64,000 bases of DNA from Hermodice carunculata (Eukaryota > Annelida > Polychaeta > Eunicida > Amphinomidae), in the NCBI GenBank assembly GCA_964020975.1, contig OZ026615.1:26881139-26945138 (forward strand), written 5' to 3'. A program made the position numbers and the translations under genes. The notes below the pieces were generated by a model. That model ran no database searches, was not told where the DNA came from, and saw nothing but the letters and a program-made list of their open reading frames with translations. Each line of letters opens with the position of its first letter. Within the stretch, counting starts at the first letter, position 1. Shown in pieces: positions 48,252 to 58,599 of this stretch.

Positions 48252-48377
48252 ACCTTTGTGGACTTTTAGTACACCATACAATTTGTGCAAATCTTGCATA
48301 GATATGTGAGATATACTTCTTTCCAAACTGGTTCTCAGATTAAAGGGGTTTCTGTTTTGCCAGTCTCTAGCTTAATA
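48252..48377. other. Spacer DNA
   Basis: Nothing recognised. Confidence 0.4.
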
Positions 48378-48572
48378 CAGTGCTCTGTGTTTATAACCCC
48401 TCATTATAAGATGATTTCTGATACATTGTATAACACGGTGGTGCTATGGCTTCCACTACTGAAGTACTTTTCCCATGACTTCTACATATGTATGTTAAAA
48501 GTCCCCTCATTGTGAGGCAGTTTTGCTATAACCTGATCTTCGCACCACCAGCATAACAAACAGGCAGCACTG
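48378..48572. mobile_element. CAGTG-ended MITE, divergent copy 4
   Basis: The ends are CAGTGCTCTG and the inverse GCAGCACTG, with TA on both sides. Inside are TATAACCCCTCATTATAAG and a partly complementary AGTCCCCTCATTGTGAGGC. The sequence differs from copies 1-3, so it may be a separate family with a similar tip. Confidence 0.65.
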
Positions 48573-48885
48573 TATTTGTGAGTGACGTCTTTTGCAAGTT
48601 TCTGGTAAGAGTCTTGTAATACAATGTAGTTGTTTCCTTCTGTGCTAGTATTCCAGCATGTCTATGACAAAAGCAGCTCTGCCCTTGTCAGCTGGTAGAA
48701 TTGTGATCTTATTGCTCAGTTTCAGCCATCTATAAGCTTTGTTTTCAGCTGAGCTGATGCTGCATTTTGGTCAGTTGGACAGATTTATAGTAAAAAGATT
48801 GACAAGCTAAACATGCAGATTTGACTTTGAGAGGGAATCAGCTGTACATGTACATCTATGACCTATATGCATATAAGTACAATCC
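48573..48885. other. Spacer DNA
   Basis: Nothing recognised. Confidence 0.4.
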
Positions 48886-49125
48886 TTTACCCTTTCCCGT
48901 TCAAATTATTCGAAAGTGCCCACATGTAAATTATTGCCTGCTTAAATGTTTTACTTAAATTTCATGTTACTAGAAAATATTATTGCTGAGAGTTATGGAT
49001 AAGACCCTTCATGATGGCACAGTCCCCAGGTCAATAGCTTTACATGGCATGGGTTGGGTGTATTGCTTACAACTCATTTTTACAACAGCTATTAACTCAG
49101 CCTTATTCCAACCCGACAGGGTTAA
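48886..49125. mobile_element. MITE M' second copy
   Basis: The left end has TTACCCTTTCCCG and the right end CCCGACAGGG-TTAA, an inverted pair. It shares GTGCCCACATGTAAATTAT and ACTTAAATTTCATGTTA with 39063-39270. The hairpin half GTCAATAGCTTTACATGGC is present. Confidence 0.65.
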
Positions 49126-49624
49126 CAGAGGTGGCCAGGTAGGGACTCATTTCACTCATTCTGTACTAGTCTCTGATTTTCCTGTAGTCATATACCAATA
49201 TTTATATTGTTATTGCAAATAGATTACAAATAGAGCTTTCGTCAAAGTACCAACATGCCCAGTCTAGAATTAGTGACTTTCCATGTCTGGCACATCATGT
49301 TGTAGCTACCACAAAGGCAGCTAAGGCCTTTACTAGTGTAGTATGCATTAAAATATACATGCCCTGACTATTTATGAGCTAGGGTATGTCTAGTCTGTGA
49401 AACCCTAAAATACCTTACATTGTGCAGATTTCTGCTGTCCTAAAATGTCATCTACATGTACATGTACATGTGCTTCTCACTGCAGAGTTCATGCACACTT
49501 TCCATCATCAAGAATATGTGATGAAATGCCATTAATCATCAGCTTTCCTTAATATACTCTGGTTGCATTGCCCTGTAGAGTGTACATATGAGGAAAGCTG
49601 TTGACTTGGCTTTCTGAGAGTTAA
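49126..49624. mobile_element. Family M fragment M4
   Basis: CTTTCGTCAAAGTACCAAC and a GCCCAGTCTAG segment near 49222 match the interior of M2. The right end has GAGGAAAGCTGTTGAC and GAGAGTTAA. The left terminus is not clear. Confidence 0.5.
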
Positions 49625-50079
49625 TAAACAGATCACACATTATTCAACAGACATTTGTCAGATGATATTCTACATGCATTTACATTTAACTGATACATAC
49701 TTGCCAACCCTACAGATTCACGTGATAGGTTTCGGATTTCTTCACTGTTCTACTGCCTACCGTTTTTCAAACCTTTCCTAATGCATTCACAAAAAATGCA
49801 GCCCCCCAAAAGTCACTTTCATGTGTTTACCCGTCAGTGATGGTCACATGGCCTGATCAACTTTGCAAGAATTTTTTCAGGTGTTAATTGACTCTGACTC
49901 AGACTGCATCATTGACATGAAAATGAACATGGATACAATTTTCTAAGATTTTATTCATATGGTTGTGATACATGACTTACTAGATTTTGTTTCCAGTATT
50001 ACAGTGAAACCTTGTTATAATATATCATAAACTGCATTATATGGTTCCCTGTTTGGTTTATTTCAGAGTCGTGTCAGGT
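49625..50079. other. Unassigned DNA
   Basis: TACTTGCCAACCCTAC near 49698 and CAGTGAAACCTTGTTATAA near 50002 look like single ends of small transposons, but no partner ends were found. Confidence 0.35.
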
Positions 50080-50910
50080 AAAGACAGAATCACAAGGGCT
50101 GCTAGGTCAGCACGGGCCACACCTCTCAGCCGTCCTTCAGGTTGTGCCATACGCCCACCAGCAAGATTGCTTGTTTCAGCCACCCTGCCTGCACAGCAGC
50201 TTACACCCGAAGCTCCCCTGCCAGATAACATAGCGGACATGGTCGCTGAAGGAATCCAGCATGGTGTAAAACTGGCCTTGGAGGCTATGGCTTCACACAA
50301 TTCTCAACAGCTATCTGGGATAGAAATGCAGACGTCTCCATGTAATCACTCAGAACACACACCCCAAATGTACCTAATGTTGTTTCACACACTGCTATTG
50401 GTGCACTTAATGTGCAAACAGTTGATCATCTTTAGTCTGTCACTGAAGTTGAAGAGATATATGCAGCTGATGTTGCTGCCAGGGTAAAAAATCCTATTTT
50501 ACCCACCAAGAGTAATCAATACTCCATTACCAAACCCATCCATGCAAAAGTGTTACTGAAATTGAGGCAAAAGATTTTGGCTGGCAACTATTTTAGACTT
50601 CTCACTCCTCCTTAATAGGGTTTAGCAAAATTTTAGGTTACATGTAGGTATATTTGACCAAGGCCATGACACTCATCAGCTGAAACCCATCCATGCACAA
50701 GTGTCACTGAAATTGAGGCAAAAGATTTGGGCTGACAAATATTTAGACTTCTCACAATTCTTTAATAGGGATGAGCAAAATTTTAGGTTGGGTACATTTG
50801 ACCAAGGCTATGACACTCCTCTGCAGGATTGGTGTCAGACAAGGCAACGTCCTCTCTCTCTATAGTGAATGGACTGATGCCTTTCATACATGTACAGTGA
50901 AGTAAGGAAA
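50080..50910 (+). mobile_element. DIRS-like retroelement fossil (first-ORF region)
   Basis: A GC-richer, coding-like stretch on the plus strand starts in a long open frame with LPDNIADMVAEGIQHGVKL, and further on contains LRQKIWADKYLDF. In DIRS-type tyrosine-recombinase retrotransposons a region of similar look precedes the reverse transcriptase. That resemblance is from memory and is not tested. No RT, RNase H or recombinase region is seen, and no terminal repeats. It is a fragment, broken in several places, and looks old. It contains a tandem duplication listed separately. Confidence 0.45.
50533..50829 (+). repeat. Tandem duplication of about 150 bp
   Basis: Two adjacent copies start AAACCCATCCATGCA and share TGAAATTGAGGCAAAAGATT and a TTTGACCAAGGC(C/T)ATGACACTC-type phrase. 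The copies differ at many positions, so the duplication is not recent. Confidence 0.85.
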
Positions 50911-50969
50911 CCATACAGTGACGTGCTTGCAAATTAACAGCTTCTTGATCTGGATGTGCATTAAGTGTG

Positions 50970-51290
50970 CAAAAGTCATTGTCAAAAACTTGTGACTGTC
51001 ATAATATATTTAATCTGGGAAAAACGTTCAGCCACACATATGAAAGAGCTAGTGCATGTTGTACAGAAATCTAATACTCTGCATGTGCTACTTGTAAAAA
51101 TTGCCCACAATGTCCGTGAAAAGTTGTGACGGCCACAGTACATTGTATATTTAGTCTGGGTACAAAAGGGTCAAAGAATTTTAGCAAAATGTATGAAAGC
51201 TAGAGCAAGTACATGTCGTACAGAATTCTAATATTCTCCATGTGCTACTTGTGAAAATTGGCCACAATGTCCATTGTGTTTAACACGCTA
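50970..51290 (+). repeat. Second tandem duplication, about 150-165 bp
   Basis: Two degenerate copies share TTTAGTCTGGG-like, GTATGAAAGCTAGAGCAAGT-like and CTCCATGTGCTACTTGT phrases and a final CACAATGTCC. It directly follows the DIRS-like remnant, but its relation to it is unknown. Confidence 0.75.
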
Positions 51291-51345
51291 GCACTGACAT
51301 ACAATGTGGTCATGTGCTGAATCTCAAGCTATTATTTTCTGCAGG

Positions 51346-51580
51346 TTAACCCTGTCCTGCCAAAATCACCCCAAAAGCAACTGGATGTAATATTAGCAGT
51401 TGTATTCTTTAATGTGATCTTAATAGGAACCATTTTCCCGAAAATTGTAGGCAAGAACTATCACGGTGGTCAGTGCATCAAGCCAACAGCTTTCCCTGAC
51501 ATAGGTTTGGTGCATAATGCATCCTACCCAGGCCAAGGAAAGCTATTGCCTCCTTCTGATTCTAACCAGGAAAGGGTTAA
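51346..51580. mobile_element. TTAA MITE family M, copy M5
   Basis: TTAA-CCCTGTCCTG on the left and CCAGGAAAGGG-TTAA on the right. The internal hairpin has CCAACAGCTTTCCCTG and CCAAGGAAAGCTATTG. Confidence 0.75.
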
Positions 51581-52186
51581 ATTAAAAGTGGCAATGGTGC
51601 TTGAGGTGCATGCTTTAATCAAGGACCATGCTCGGTACTCTAATATAAATGAATTAACTGCCACTTGTCCTGACTAATGGTATCATTGACCAGGGAATAC
51701 CAATGGATATTATGGCCCAGACAGGCACAGTGTCTTATTCACAACCAAACCAAATTTGCTCAATTCTGCATAATGTTATTGTCAACAGTTCATGCTCTGA
51801 ATTATGTAACAGCAATGAGTACAATGAACGGCTTATTGCACACTGGTATTTCTGTAATGGATCTGTAACTGGGAAATGTCATCAGACTTGACTGTGTAAA
51901 CAGTGCAATTTCTAGTAAAGTATGCCACAAACATCAACAGGGTTGATCATAAGACACTCCACAGGACAGTTCAGTTTAACTTTACTGGAAGAGACGCCCA
52001 AAATGCCAGCGTATAAACAGAACTGCCAGCCAGTCTTTTTGCTTAACATGTAACAGACCTGCATTTAGAAGTATGTACGTGTTATGGTAAAACCTTGACA
52101 AAGGCAATGTTATCATGGATTGGCATGCCACTGGAGTGATGTACAATGTTTGCTGGATGCCACCCTACTGTGTGGAACCAAGGGTA
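51581..52186. other. Unassigned DNA
   Basis: Two overlapping frames of about 63 codons at 51677-51891 show no recognisable domain. Confidence 0.4.
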
Positions 52187-52214
52187 TATCACTAGTAACT
52201 TGTTTCGGCGTTTC

Positions 52215-52430
52215 AGGGTGGTTCCCAGCGTTACACAGCATTTGCCTGCGTGAGACGGCAAACGCCGACTAACGCTGGCAAACGCCAAAATCTAATTAAG
52301 CCTTTTAGGGCTCGGCGTTTGCCGGCGTTAGTCAGCGTTTGCCAGCGTTAGTCGGCGTTTGCCACCCTTTCAACGCCGGCAAATGCTGTGAAACGCTGAC
52401 TAACGCCGGCTACCGCTGGCAAACGCTCTG
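52215..52430. repeat. 10-bp phased subterminal repeats, left arm
   Basis: Alternating units close to GGCAAACGCC and GACTAACGCT, CpG-rich and mostly in 10-bp register, with short breaks. Such motifs are the expected transposase-binding sites of CACTA elements. Confidence 0.8.
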
Positions 52431-52858
52431 CAGTCCTCTCAACTAGCAAACTCAATGGAATACATGTAAAATTTGAATTCAGTTGAACTGGGATTAGAAG
52501 GATCCATGGAAATTTGTGCCTTGTACTTGTACTAATCATTAATGTACTTTTATTTTTTATACTCAAGGGCAATACAACATAATTATCTCTAATATTATGA
52601 TGATGATCTATACATTGAGGTGTATGTGTATTGAATGACTTTGCTCATGATTACTGATATATATATATATATTTTGGTCACTCTAATCTTGGTTGCAAAA
52701 TAAAGACAAACAAACAACCCGGTTTTCAATTTTATTTAAACACAGCGCAGCAATGCATAGCTTTGTGCTAGCATAGATGTGAATCCCTGTGAATATAATA
52801 CATGGAATTTATTATTAAATCCCATGTATTATATTCACCCGGAATCTATGCTAGCCCA

Positions 52859-53062
52859 TACCTGTCAACATTCCACACCTCAAATAGGAAGATTTTTGTA
52901 AATTTTAAAAATCCATGGGAGAGATTTGTACTTTAGAATATAATAGAAAATACTAAATTTTTATGCAGGAGATTCTGCCAAATTTGCAAAATTTTGCTCG
53001 TAAATAAAATTGGGGTGAAAAAGTGGGAGATTCCCACCTTATGGGGGACAACTTGACAGGTA
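52859..53062. mobile_element. TACCTGTCAA-type MITE, copy 2
   Basis: The ends are TACCTGTCAA and TTGACAGGTA. The ten bases TGCTAGCCCA are present on both sides (52849-52858 and 53063-53072) and look like a target duplication. The left interior has TTTTTGTAAATTTTAAAA and the right GGGAGATTCCCACC. It inserted into the centre of the CACTA-like element. The same tip occurs at 47163-47323. The superfamily is unknown; a duplication of this length would suit a Mutator-like or hAT-like element. Confidence 0.7.
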
Positions 53063-53524
53063 TGCTAGCCCAAAGCTATACATTACTGACTTCAATATAA
53101 TACATGGAATTTAATAATAAATTCCATGTATTATATTCACAGGGATTCACATCTATGCTAGCACAAAGCTATGCATTGCTGACTTGTGCGGTACAAACAA
53201 TAAAAAATTGCTGTGCTGTGTTTAAATAAAAATTGAAAACCGGGTTGTTTGTTTGTCTTCACTTTGCAACCAAGATTAGAGTGACCATTATATATATATA
53301 TATATCAGTGATCATGAGCAAAGTCATTCAATACACATACACCTCAATGGATAAATCATCATCATAATATTAAAGATAATTATGTTGTATTGCCCTTGAG
53401 TATAAAAAATAAAAGTATATTAATGATTAGTACAAGTACAAGACATAAATTTCCATGGATCCTTCTAATCACAGTTCAACTGAATTCAAATTTTACATGT
53501 ATCCCATTGAGTTTGCTAGTTGAG

Positions 53525-53815
53525 AGGACTACAGAGCGTTTGCCAGCGGTAGCCAGCGTTAGTCGGCATTTCACAGCATTTGCCGGCGTTGAAAGGGTGT
53601 CAAACGCTGGCAAACGCCGACTAACGCTGGCAAACGCCAACTAACGCTGGCAAACGCCGACTAACGCCGGCAAACACCGACTCATGCCGGCAAACGCCGA
53701 GCCCCAAAAGGCTTAATTGGATTTTGGGGTTTGCCAGCGTTAGTCGGCGTTTGCCGGCGTTTGTAACGCCGGGAACCGCCCTGAAACGCCGAAACGCACC
53801 CACTAACGCCGAAAC
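53525..53815. repeat. 10-bp phased subterminal repeats, right arm
   Basis: From 53613 to about 53700 the units CAAACGCTGG, CAAACGCCGA and CTAACGCYGG follow each other at exactly 10-bp steps, with a second block at 53728-53815. The right arm has more units than the left, so the arms have changed copy number independently. Confidence 0.85.
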
Positions 53816-53899
53816 AAATTACTAGTGTATTATCTCTAAACATGTACATACATGTACATATTAGAAGGGACCCACCAACTTAATGCCCTCTTATTAAAG

Positions 53900-54150
53900 G
53901 GATATAACAATAAATAATGTAATGGGAAAAGTATTTAGTATAACTATAAAGGAAAGATTGCAAAACTTTGTGGAACATAAAATTATCAGTAAGAGTCAAA
54001 TTTCAACAAAATGGGGTGCATGTAGGATGAACCATATTTTTGTTTTTAGAACACATTTTGAACAAGGCATATTGCCAAGAACAGGGAGGGGGGGGGCAGA
54101 CATTCTTCTCACGAAGAAAGCAAGATACATGTCAATTTCACGTTGTTGAC
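53900..54150 (+). pseudogene. LINE reverse transcriptase fragment, N-terminal part
   Basis: The plus-strand frame includes MGKVFSITIKERLQNFVE, then HKIISKSQI and NHIFVFRTHFEQ. These correspond to the LINE RT segment normally seen as a NRL-x-F(L/I)E, Q-GF and DHIF-LRTL series. It is broken: the Q-GFRKG box is scrambled. It stops just before the next RT motif, which is found at 56222. The clade is not determined (Jockey/CR1-like by feel). Confidence 0.7.
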
Positions 54151-54299
54151 AATAGTCATCCTGTGCCAGAGCACCTCATAGAAAATGAAGGAGGCACCTC
54201 ATGAACAATTAGCTTTATGACAGGGATGACTGCCAGCACCAATGGCCACCTTTTTGACTCTAATTTCCCTGCTTGCTAAAACGACCCAACATTAAATAA

Positions 54300-54800
54300 G
54301 AGACCTGTACCAACTGCAGGGTGGCGTGAACAGACTGGGCTCAGCTGACCTAAGCTTGTTCACAAAGTCAAGGTTGCAACTGAATAGACCTGTGTTGAAC
54401 TTTACCTGAGTGCATATGACATTTAGAAGTATTTCTAAGATTTGCCTGAAGAAAAATTCATTACATGTGAATTAGCACTACAATGCCCATTGACTTACAT
54501 AGTAATCACTGGGAAAGGTACACTTACCTATAAGTACCAGAATTGAAAAAAAAAAAACATTAAAAAACAGGAATCCACCTAGTCAACAACTTTGTTTGAA
54601 CCTATCACAAGGAACATATCCACAAAGTTTCAACTTAATCTGAGTGATGGTTCTGGAGAAGAAGTAAAAAATGGCATAAACACACACACACACACACACA
54701 ATAGAGAAAATTGCCATGCCACCTGATCAAAATACTAAGTAAGAGTCCTTAGGAGTGTTTCGGTGTGATATCAAAGCAACTGGCTAAGTGCTTTTGGAAA
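54300..54800 (-). mobile_element. HL-E fragment E8
   Basis: It begins near GGGCTCAGCTGACC, the family's 3' subterminal motif, and continues with CATTGACTTACATAGTAATCA and TTCTGGAGAAGAAGT phrases. A (CA)n run lies at about 54680-54700. The 3' hairpin is degenerate. It lies between the two LINE RT fragments. Confidence 0.65.
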
Positions 54801-55561
54801 AGATATGGTTCCCTAGAATACAACAGATTCGGATCTGTCGTTCTATGCCGACAATGCTCTGATATGCCATCGGTAACTTTGGTCTTTATTCCTTGTCTAT
54901 TCAAATTAAAGAATTTGATACAACAAACACCAGTTTCATCCTCTGTGCAAACAGATGACTCTACACCTCCACATGCTCCATCCATGTTCACAAGTGAGGT
55001 TTAAACACGTGTCTCTGCAAGTGTCCCAACAACAATCACTTGGATTGGTCAATTCGGGTCATGAAAACCATAATAAACCATCAGAAATCAGCAAATCACA
55101 AACGAGATGAAAATAGCTTTCTTTTTCATCAGATTACGGTGAGCAACCGGAAACACAACAATTTTTATCCTAGGCCCGCTTGTTTTAAATCATGTACTTT
55201 CTAATGGGGGTAGCGAGGCTGAAATATAACCCACTGAAATGAATCAATTCTCGCAACTCTGCACCACGAGTATTGCAGCATCTCAAACTTCAAGGCACGA
55301 TGACCTTTCCATTCCGCACTTCCCAAAAGGTAGGTCAGCGTCAAGCACTAGCTGACTTTTGTGAACAACATAAAACTGACGTGTTATAGTTTCTTCTTGA
55401 CAAGATTTTAAATATTCTGAACTGAAAAGATGAAATAAGGTGTATCTGATGATGTCAAATTTATTATAACAAATGATAGATGCAGTCAAAAGCTGTAATA
55501 ACAGTCAAAAATGACCATGTCCCTTTTCAACTAAAATATATACTTGTCTTGAATTGAAATA
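54801..55561. other. Unassigned DNA
   Basis: A 79-codon plus frame (54765-55004) overlaps an 80-codon minus frame; neither has a domain. The region between LINE fragments is otherwise unrecognised. Confidence 0.4.
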
Positions 55562-55697
55562 CAGGGCCAGAATTTCGCAAAATTTTGCAAGAATTTATTT
55601 GGATTTTTGTCAATTAGTTTTCTTCTTAAAGAAAGACAAGTTTAGGAGAATCTTTACGAGAATGGATTCTCGGATTCTCGCCAAAATTCTGGCCCTG
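55562..55697. mobile_element. 136-bp palindromic MITE, copy 2
   Basis: The ends are CAGGGCCAGAATTT and AAATTCTGGCCCTG, flanked by AAATA on both sides as a possible 5-bp target duplication. It is the reverse complement of the copy at 3861-3996, the same length, and very similar. Confidence 0.88.
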
Positions 55698-56214
55698 AAA
55701 TACAGCGATGTAGTTTGGTGAAAATGCCCTGCCCAAACTGCTTCCGTTCTGGGTCAACAGAGCCAAGAACCAATGTTCTTGTGCAAAAAAAGGCGCAACA
55801 ACTTATTCACACAATAGCAAATACAGACCGTACTATAGCAGTTGAATATCTTTAATTACTGTTGTAAATAACTGGTTGACACTTATGTAGGCTACATGTT
55901 ACATCAGACATCATTCAGTGATGCTATACGAGAGAACTATATCTCTATATACGCCATGCCGGCAGTTTGATTGCAAAGCCATTGAAACACAAACTACGCA
56001 TATAATATATAAACATTGGTTCTACTTTATTTCAATCTTGTAAGAAACTCATATTTTGACACAAGCTACAAATACAATCACAAAAGATAATTTATGTGAA
56101 GAGGGTAATGTGGTTTTGCAGAGGTTTCAAACCCACTTATTACACTACCCTGTAAGTAGGTGGACACAGCAATAAATAGCCTCCCCCCCAAAAAAAAAAA
56201 TATATCAACAGACT

Positions 56215-56560
56215 GAAGAACATACATACCTGTTTTGTAGATTTCCAGAAGGCCTTTGATAGAGTTTGGAGAGGAGGCCTGTTGTATAAACTTCATATGT
56301 TAGGCATAAAAGGGATGATCTATACATTATCTAAGAGACCAGTGTCTAATTAGCAAATGAAGGACTGATGTGTTTAAGACTAATATTGGAGTTAAGCAAG
56401 GACGTGTGCACAGTGCTGTTCAGTTTATCTTTTTGTTAATCTGCCAAACACTCTGGGTCTTGATGTGAAACCCTGAACTAGCAAAATGTCTTATCAATCT
56501 TTTTTAATGTATGCAGATGATCTGGTCATCTTTTCAAGATACCCCCTCAGAATACAATAA
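56215..56560 (+). pseudogene. LINE reverse transcriptase fragment with YADD box
   Basis: The plus strand encodes TCFVDFQKAFDRVWRGGLLY and then LGIKGMIYTL, followed by IGVKQGR in a second frame and MYADDLVIFSRYP in a third. These are RT motifs in canonical order, with the catalytic YADD at about 56513-56524. Frame changes between blocks show that it is dead. It continues exactly where the fragment at 53900-54150 stops, so both may be one copy split by later insertions. Confidence 0.88.
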
Positions 56561-56574
56561 TTGGATTTTTTTTA

Positions 56575-56925
56575 TATCAATTAGTCATTTATTGATATCA
56601 AGAATTCAAATCATTGATACCAAAAAAATTATTATTGATATTTATGGGGTGCCCTTTTATCATTTATTAACTATATCTTATTCTTAATAATTTAATTTCT
56701 TGATATCAATCATTCATTTGTTGACATCAATAATTCAAATTCTTGATATCAATAATTTTCAACCATTTCTAGATATCATGAATTCTGATTCTTCATATCA
56801 AGAATTCATTTTTAGATATTAAGAAATCAATTTATTGATATCAAGAAAGGAATTCTGGACATCATTAATGTCGGTGAATTCTTGAAGAATGCAATTTATC
56901 GATATCAATAAATATAAAATATTAG
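56575..56925. repeat. Array of TTGATATCAA palindromes
   Basis: About ten degenerate copies of TTGATATCAA(G/T)AATTC and its complement lie in both orientations. They directly follow the LINE YADD region and replace the rest of the RT. No coding potential. Confidence 0.8.
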
Positions 56926-57670
56926 TACACATCAAATGCTCCCTTGTACACTGGGAATCAGGGTTCTTCTTGGATGGCAGAATTTGGTGCTGAACTCATG
57001 GCCACTTCTTTAGCAACCTTGTTATTTCAATTTAAATTCAGTTCCACAATTTGAAGATGACCTTTAGACTGTCTAAGATTGACAAGAACAATAGTATTGT
57101 CTACACCCCCAATGTTGCAATATCATTTGCCTGACAAAATTTATTTCTGAACAAATTTAAGGGTATCGTCCGTCTCACCACTGGCCAGAAGGTGATCATA
57201 TTTTGAGCCATTTTGGCCCATGGTAATTGAATTCAATTTACATCATGGTATTGACTGATTCTCCCAAAATCAGTATTTGGATTTTAGACAATATACACCG
57301 GCCAATTCTTCTTATTTGTGGCTATAAAACATACCTACCCCTAAATGAACGACCACAACCATCATTTTCTAATGTCAAATTTAACAATCTTTCAAAACGA
57401 AAAATATTGGATCGTGCACGTGGCTTGTTCCTATGAGGGAGGGGTACCCAAACAGTTTGGGGGCCTTGGCCGCTAGCCTTATTGTCATTTTAATAGACAC
57501 ACAATTGGATTTCTATTAAAACTTATTGTCCACATAAAAGGTCCATGATGATGCTAGTTTTAGGCATGTGGTCTTCTGTTGGGACTGACATAATTTTTAA
57601 AAACTGGATACAAAGCTTTGATGTAGCAGTGGTACAGCTTATTTATTATTGAAGTCACTGCTTATTGAGG

Positions 57671-57710
<40 letters not shown>

Positions 57711-58400
57711 TTGCACACTATGACATGTTTAACTCAGTTTCCAAGAGAGCAGATTTCTAGGCTTAATTGACAATACCAATGAAATTGCAGCATGTGTATG
57801 AAAGCATATGATATTAGGAGGCGAGTGGGATTGACCCAAGCCAGCTGAACATGGATATTTACAGTTCATTTAAACACATACCTGTTGCTTTATTACAGTG
57901 AAAGGTTTGTAGTCACGTCTTCACTGGTTAATGAAGGAGCTTTTTTTCTTTTAATATTTGTATTGTGACCCAAATGGTGTCCGAGACCAAGGCGGATTTG
58001 AGCCAATGTCCCATATCCATGGCTTTTACCTTGTGTATTTCTGGCACAGATATCATTCTTACCAAATCATCTCAAATACAGGTGTACACATCTATCCCCA
58101 CTTATTCAAGAATTTTATTTTAAGTCAGTTTTATATTTGTTTAAACCTGAACAAGTGGTCTTTCTATGGTTACTGTATTCACCCGATCAGTAAAATAATA
58201 CATGTTTCTATGACGCTACATATGAAAACGCAGTGTTGACCCTCAGGGGCTCCACTCAAGCAAAAGCCCCTGGATGGAACTTCTGGCCTGTCTTATAGAT
58301 ATGTCACTAATCTAACTATTTGGAATGAGAAATCTATACACAAGACCTGTAGGGATAACATGCTTAAAATCTGCAGTTTGTCTATGCACTGATTAGGCAT
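56926..58400. other. Unassigned DNA with a (TA)n run
   Basis: A (TA)n microsatellite lies at 57675-57708. Frames at 57227-57436 and 57958-58239 (+) show no recognised domain. Confidence 0.4.
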
Positions 58401-58599
58401 AATGGGTGGCATCCAAGTCTTGGAAAGCTCTGGACTGGGTAATCAAAGGAGAGTTAAACCAGAGGCATGGGAACTGAAATACTGCCGAACCTCAGTAGAA
58501 ACTCAGTTGTTTGACCTAATTGTTGGTTTAATTATACTCTCTCTGTGGAATGCCACTTGTTCACTGTGGTCCTGTAAAGAGGAAGCCATTTTAAAACAA

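Larger units (their letters stand above)
52190..53827. mobile_element. CACTA-like foldback transposon, non-autonomous
   Basis: The termini are CACTAGTAA on the left and TTACTAGTG on the right, flanked by a TAT triplet on each side (52187-52189 and 53828-53830). CACTA tips, 3-bp target duplications and arrays of short subterminal repeats are hallmarks of the EnSpm/CACTA superfamily. The arms (about 52190-52816 and 53118-53827) are inverted copies of each other over their whole length. Each has a GC-rich outer part made of 10-bp units and an AT-rich inner part. Further palindromes lie in the centre, around ATACATGGAATTTA. No transposase is present. A 204-bp MITE is inserted in the centre. Confidence 0.75.

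Noticed and set aside
49695-50020. Two further small transposons
   Set aside because: Only single ends (TACTTGCCAACC and CAGTGAAACCTTG) are visible and no partners were found.
52348-53644. Two near-identical peptides taken as a conserved gene pair
   Set aside because: They are the two inverted arms of one foldback transposon, so similarity does not imply protein selection.
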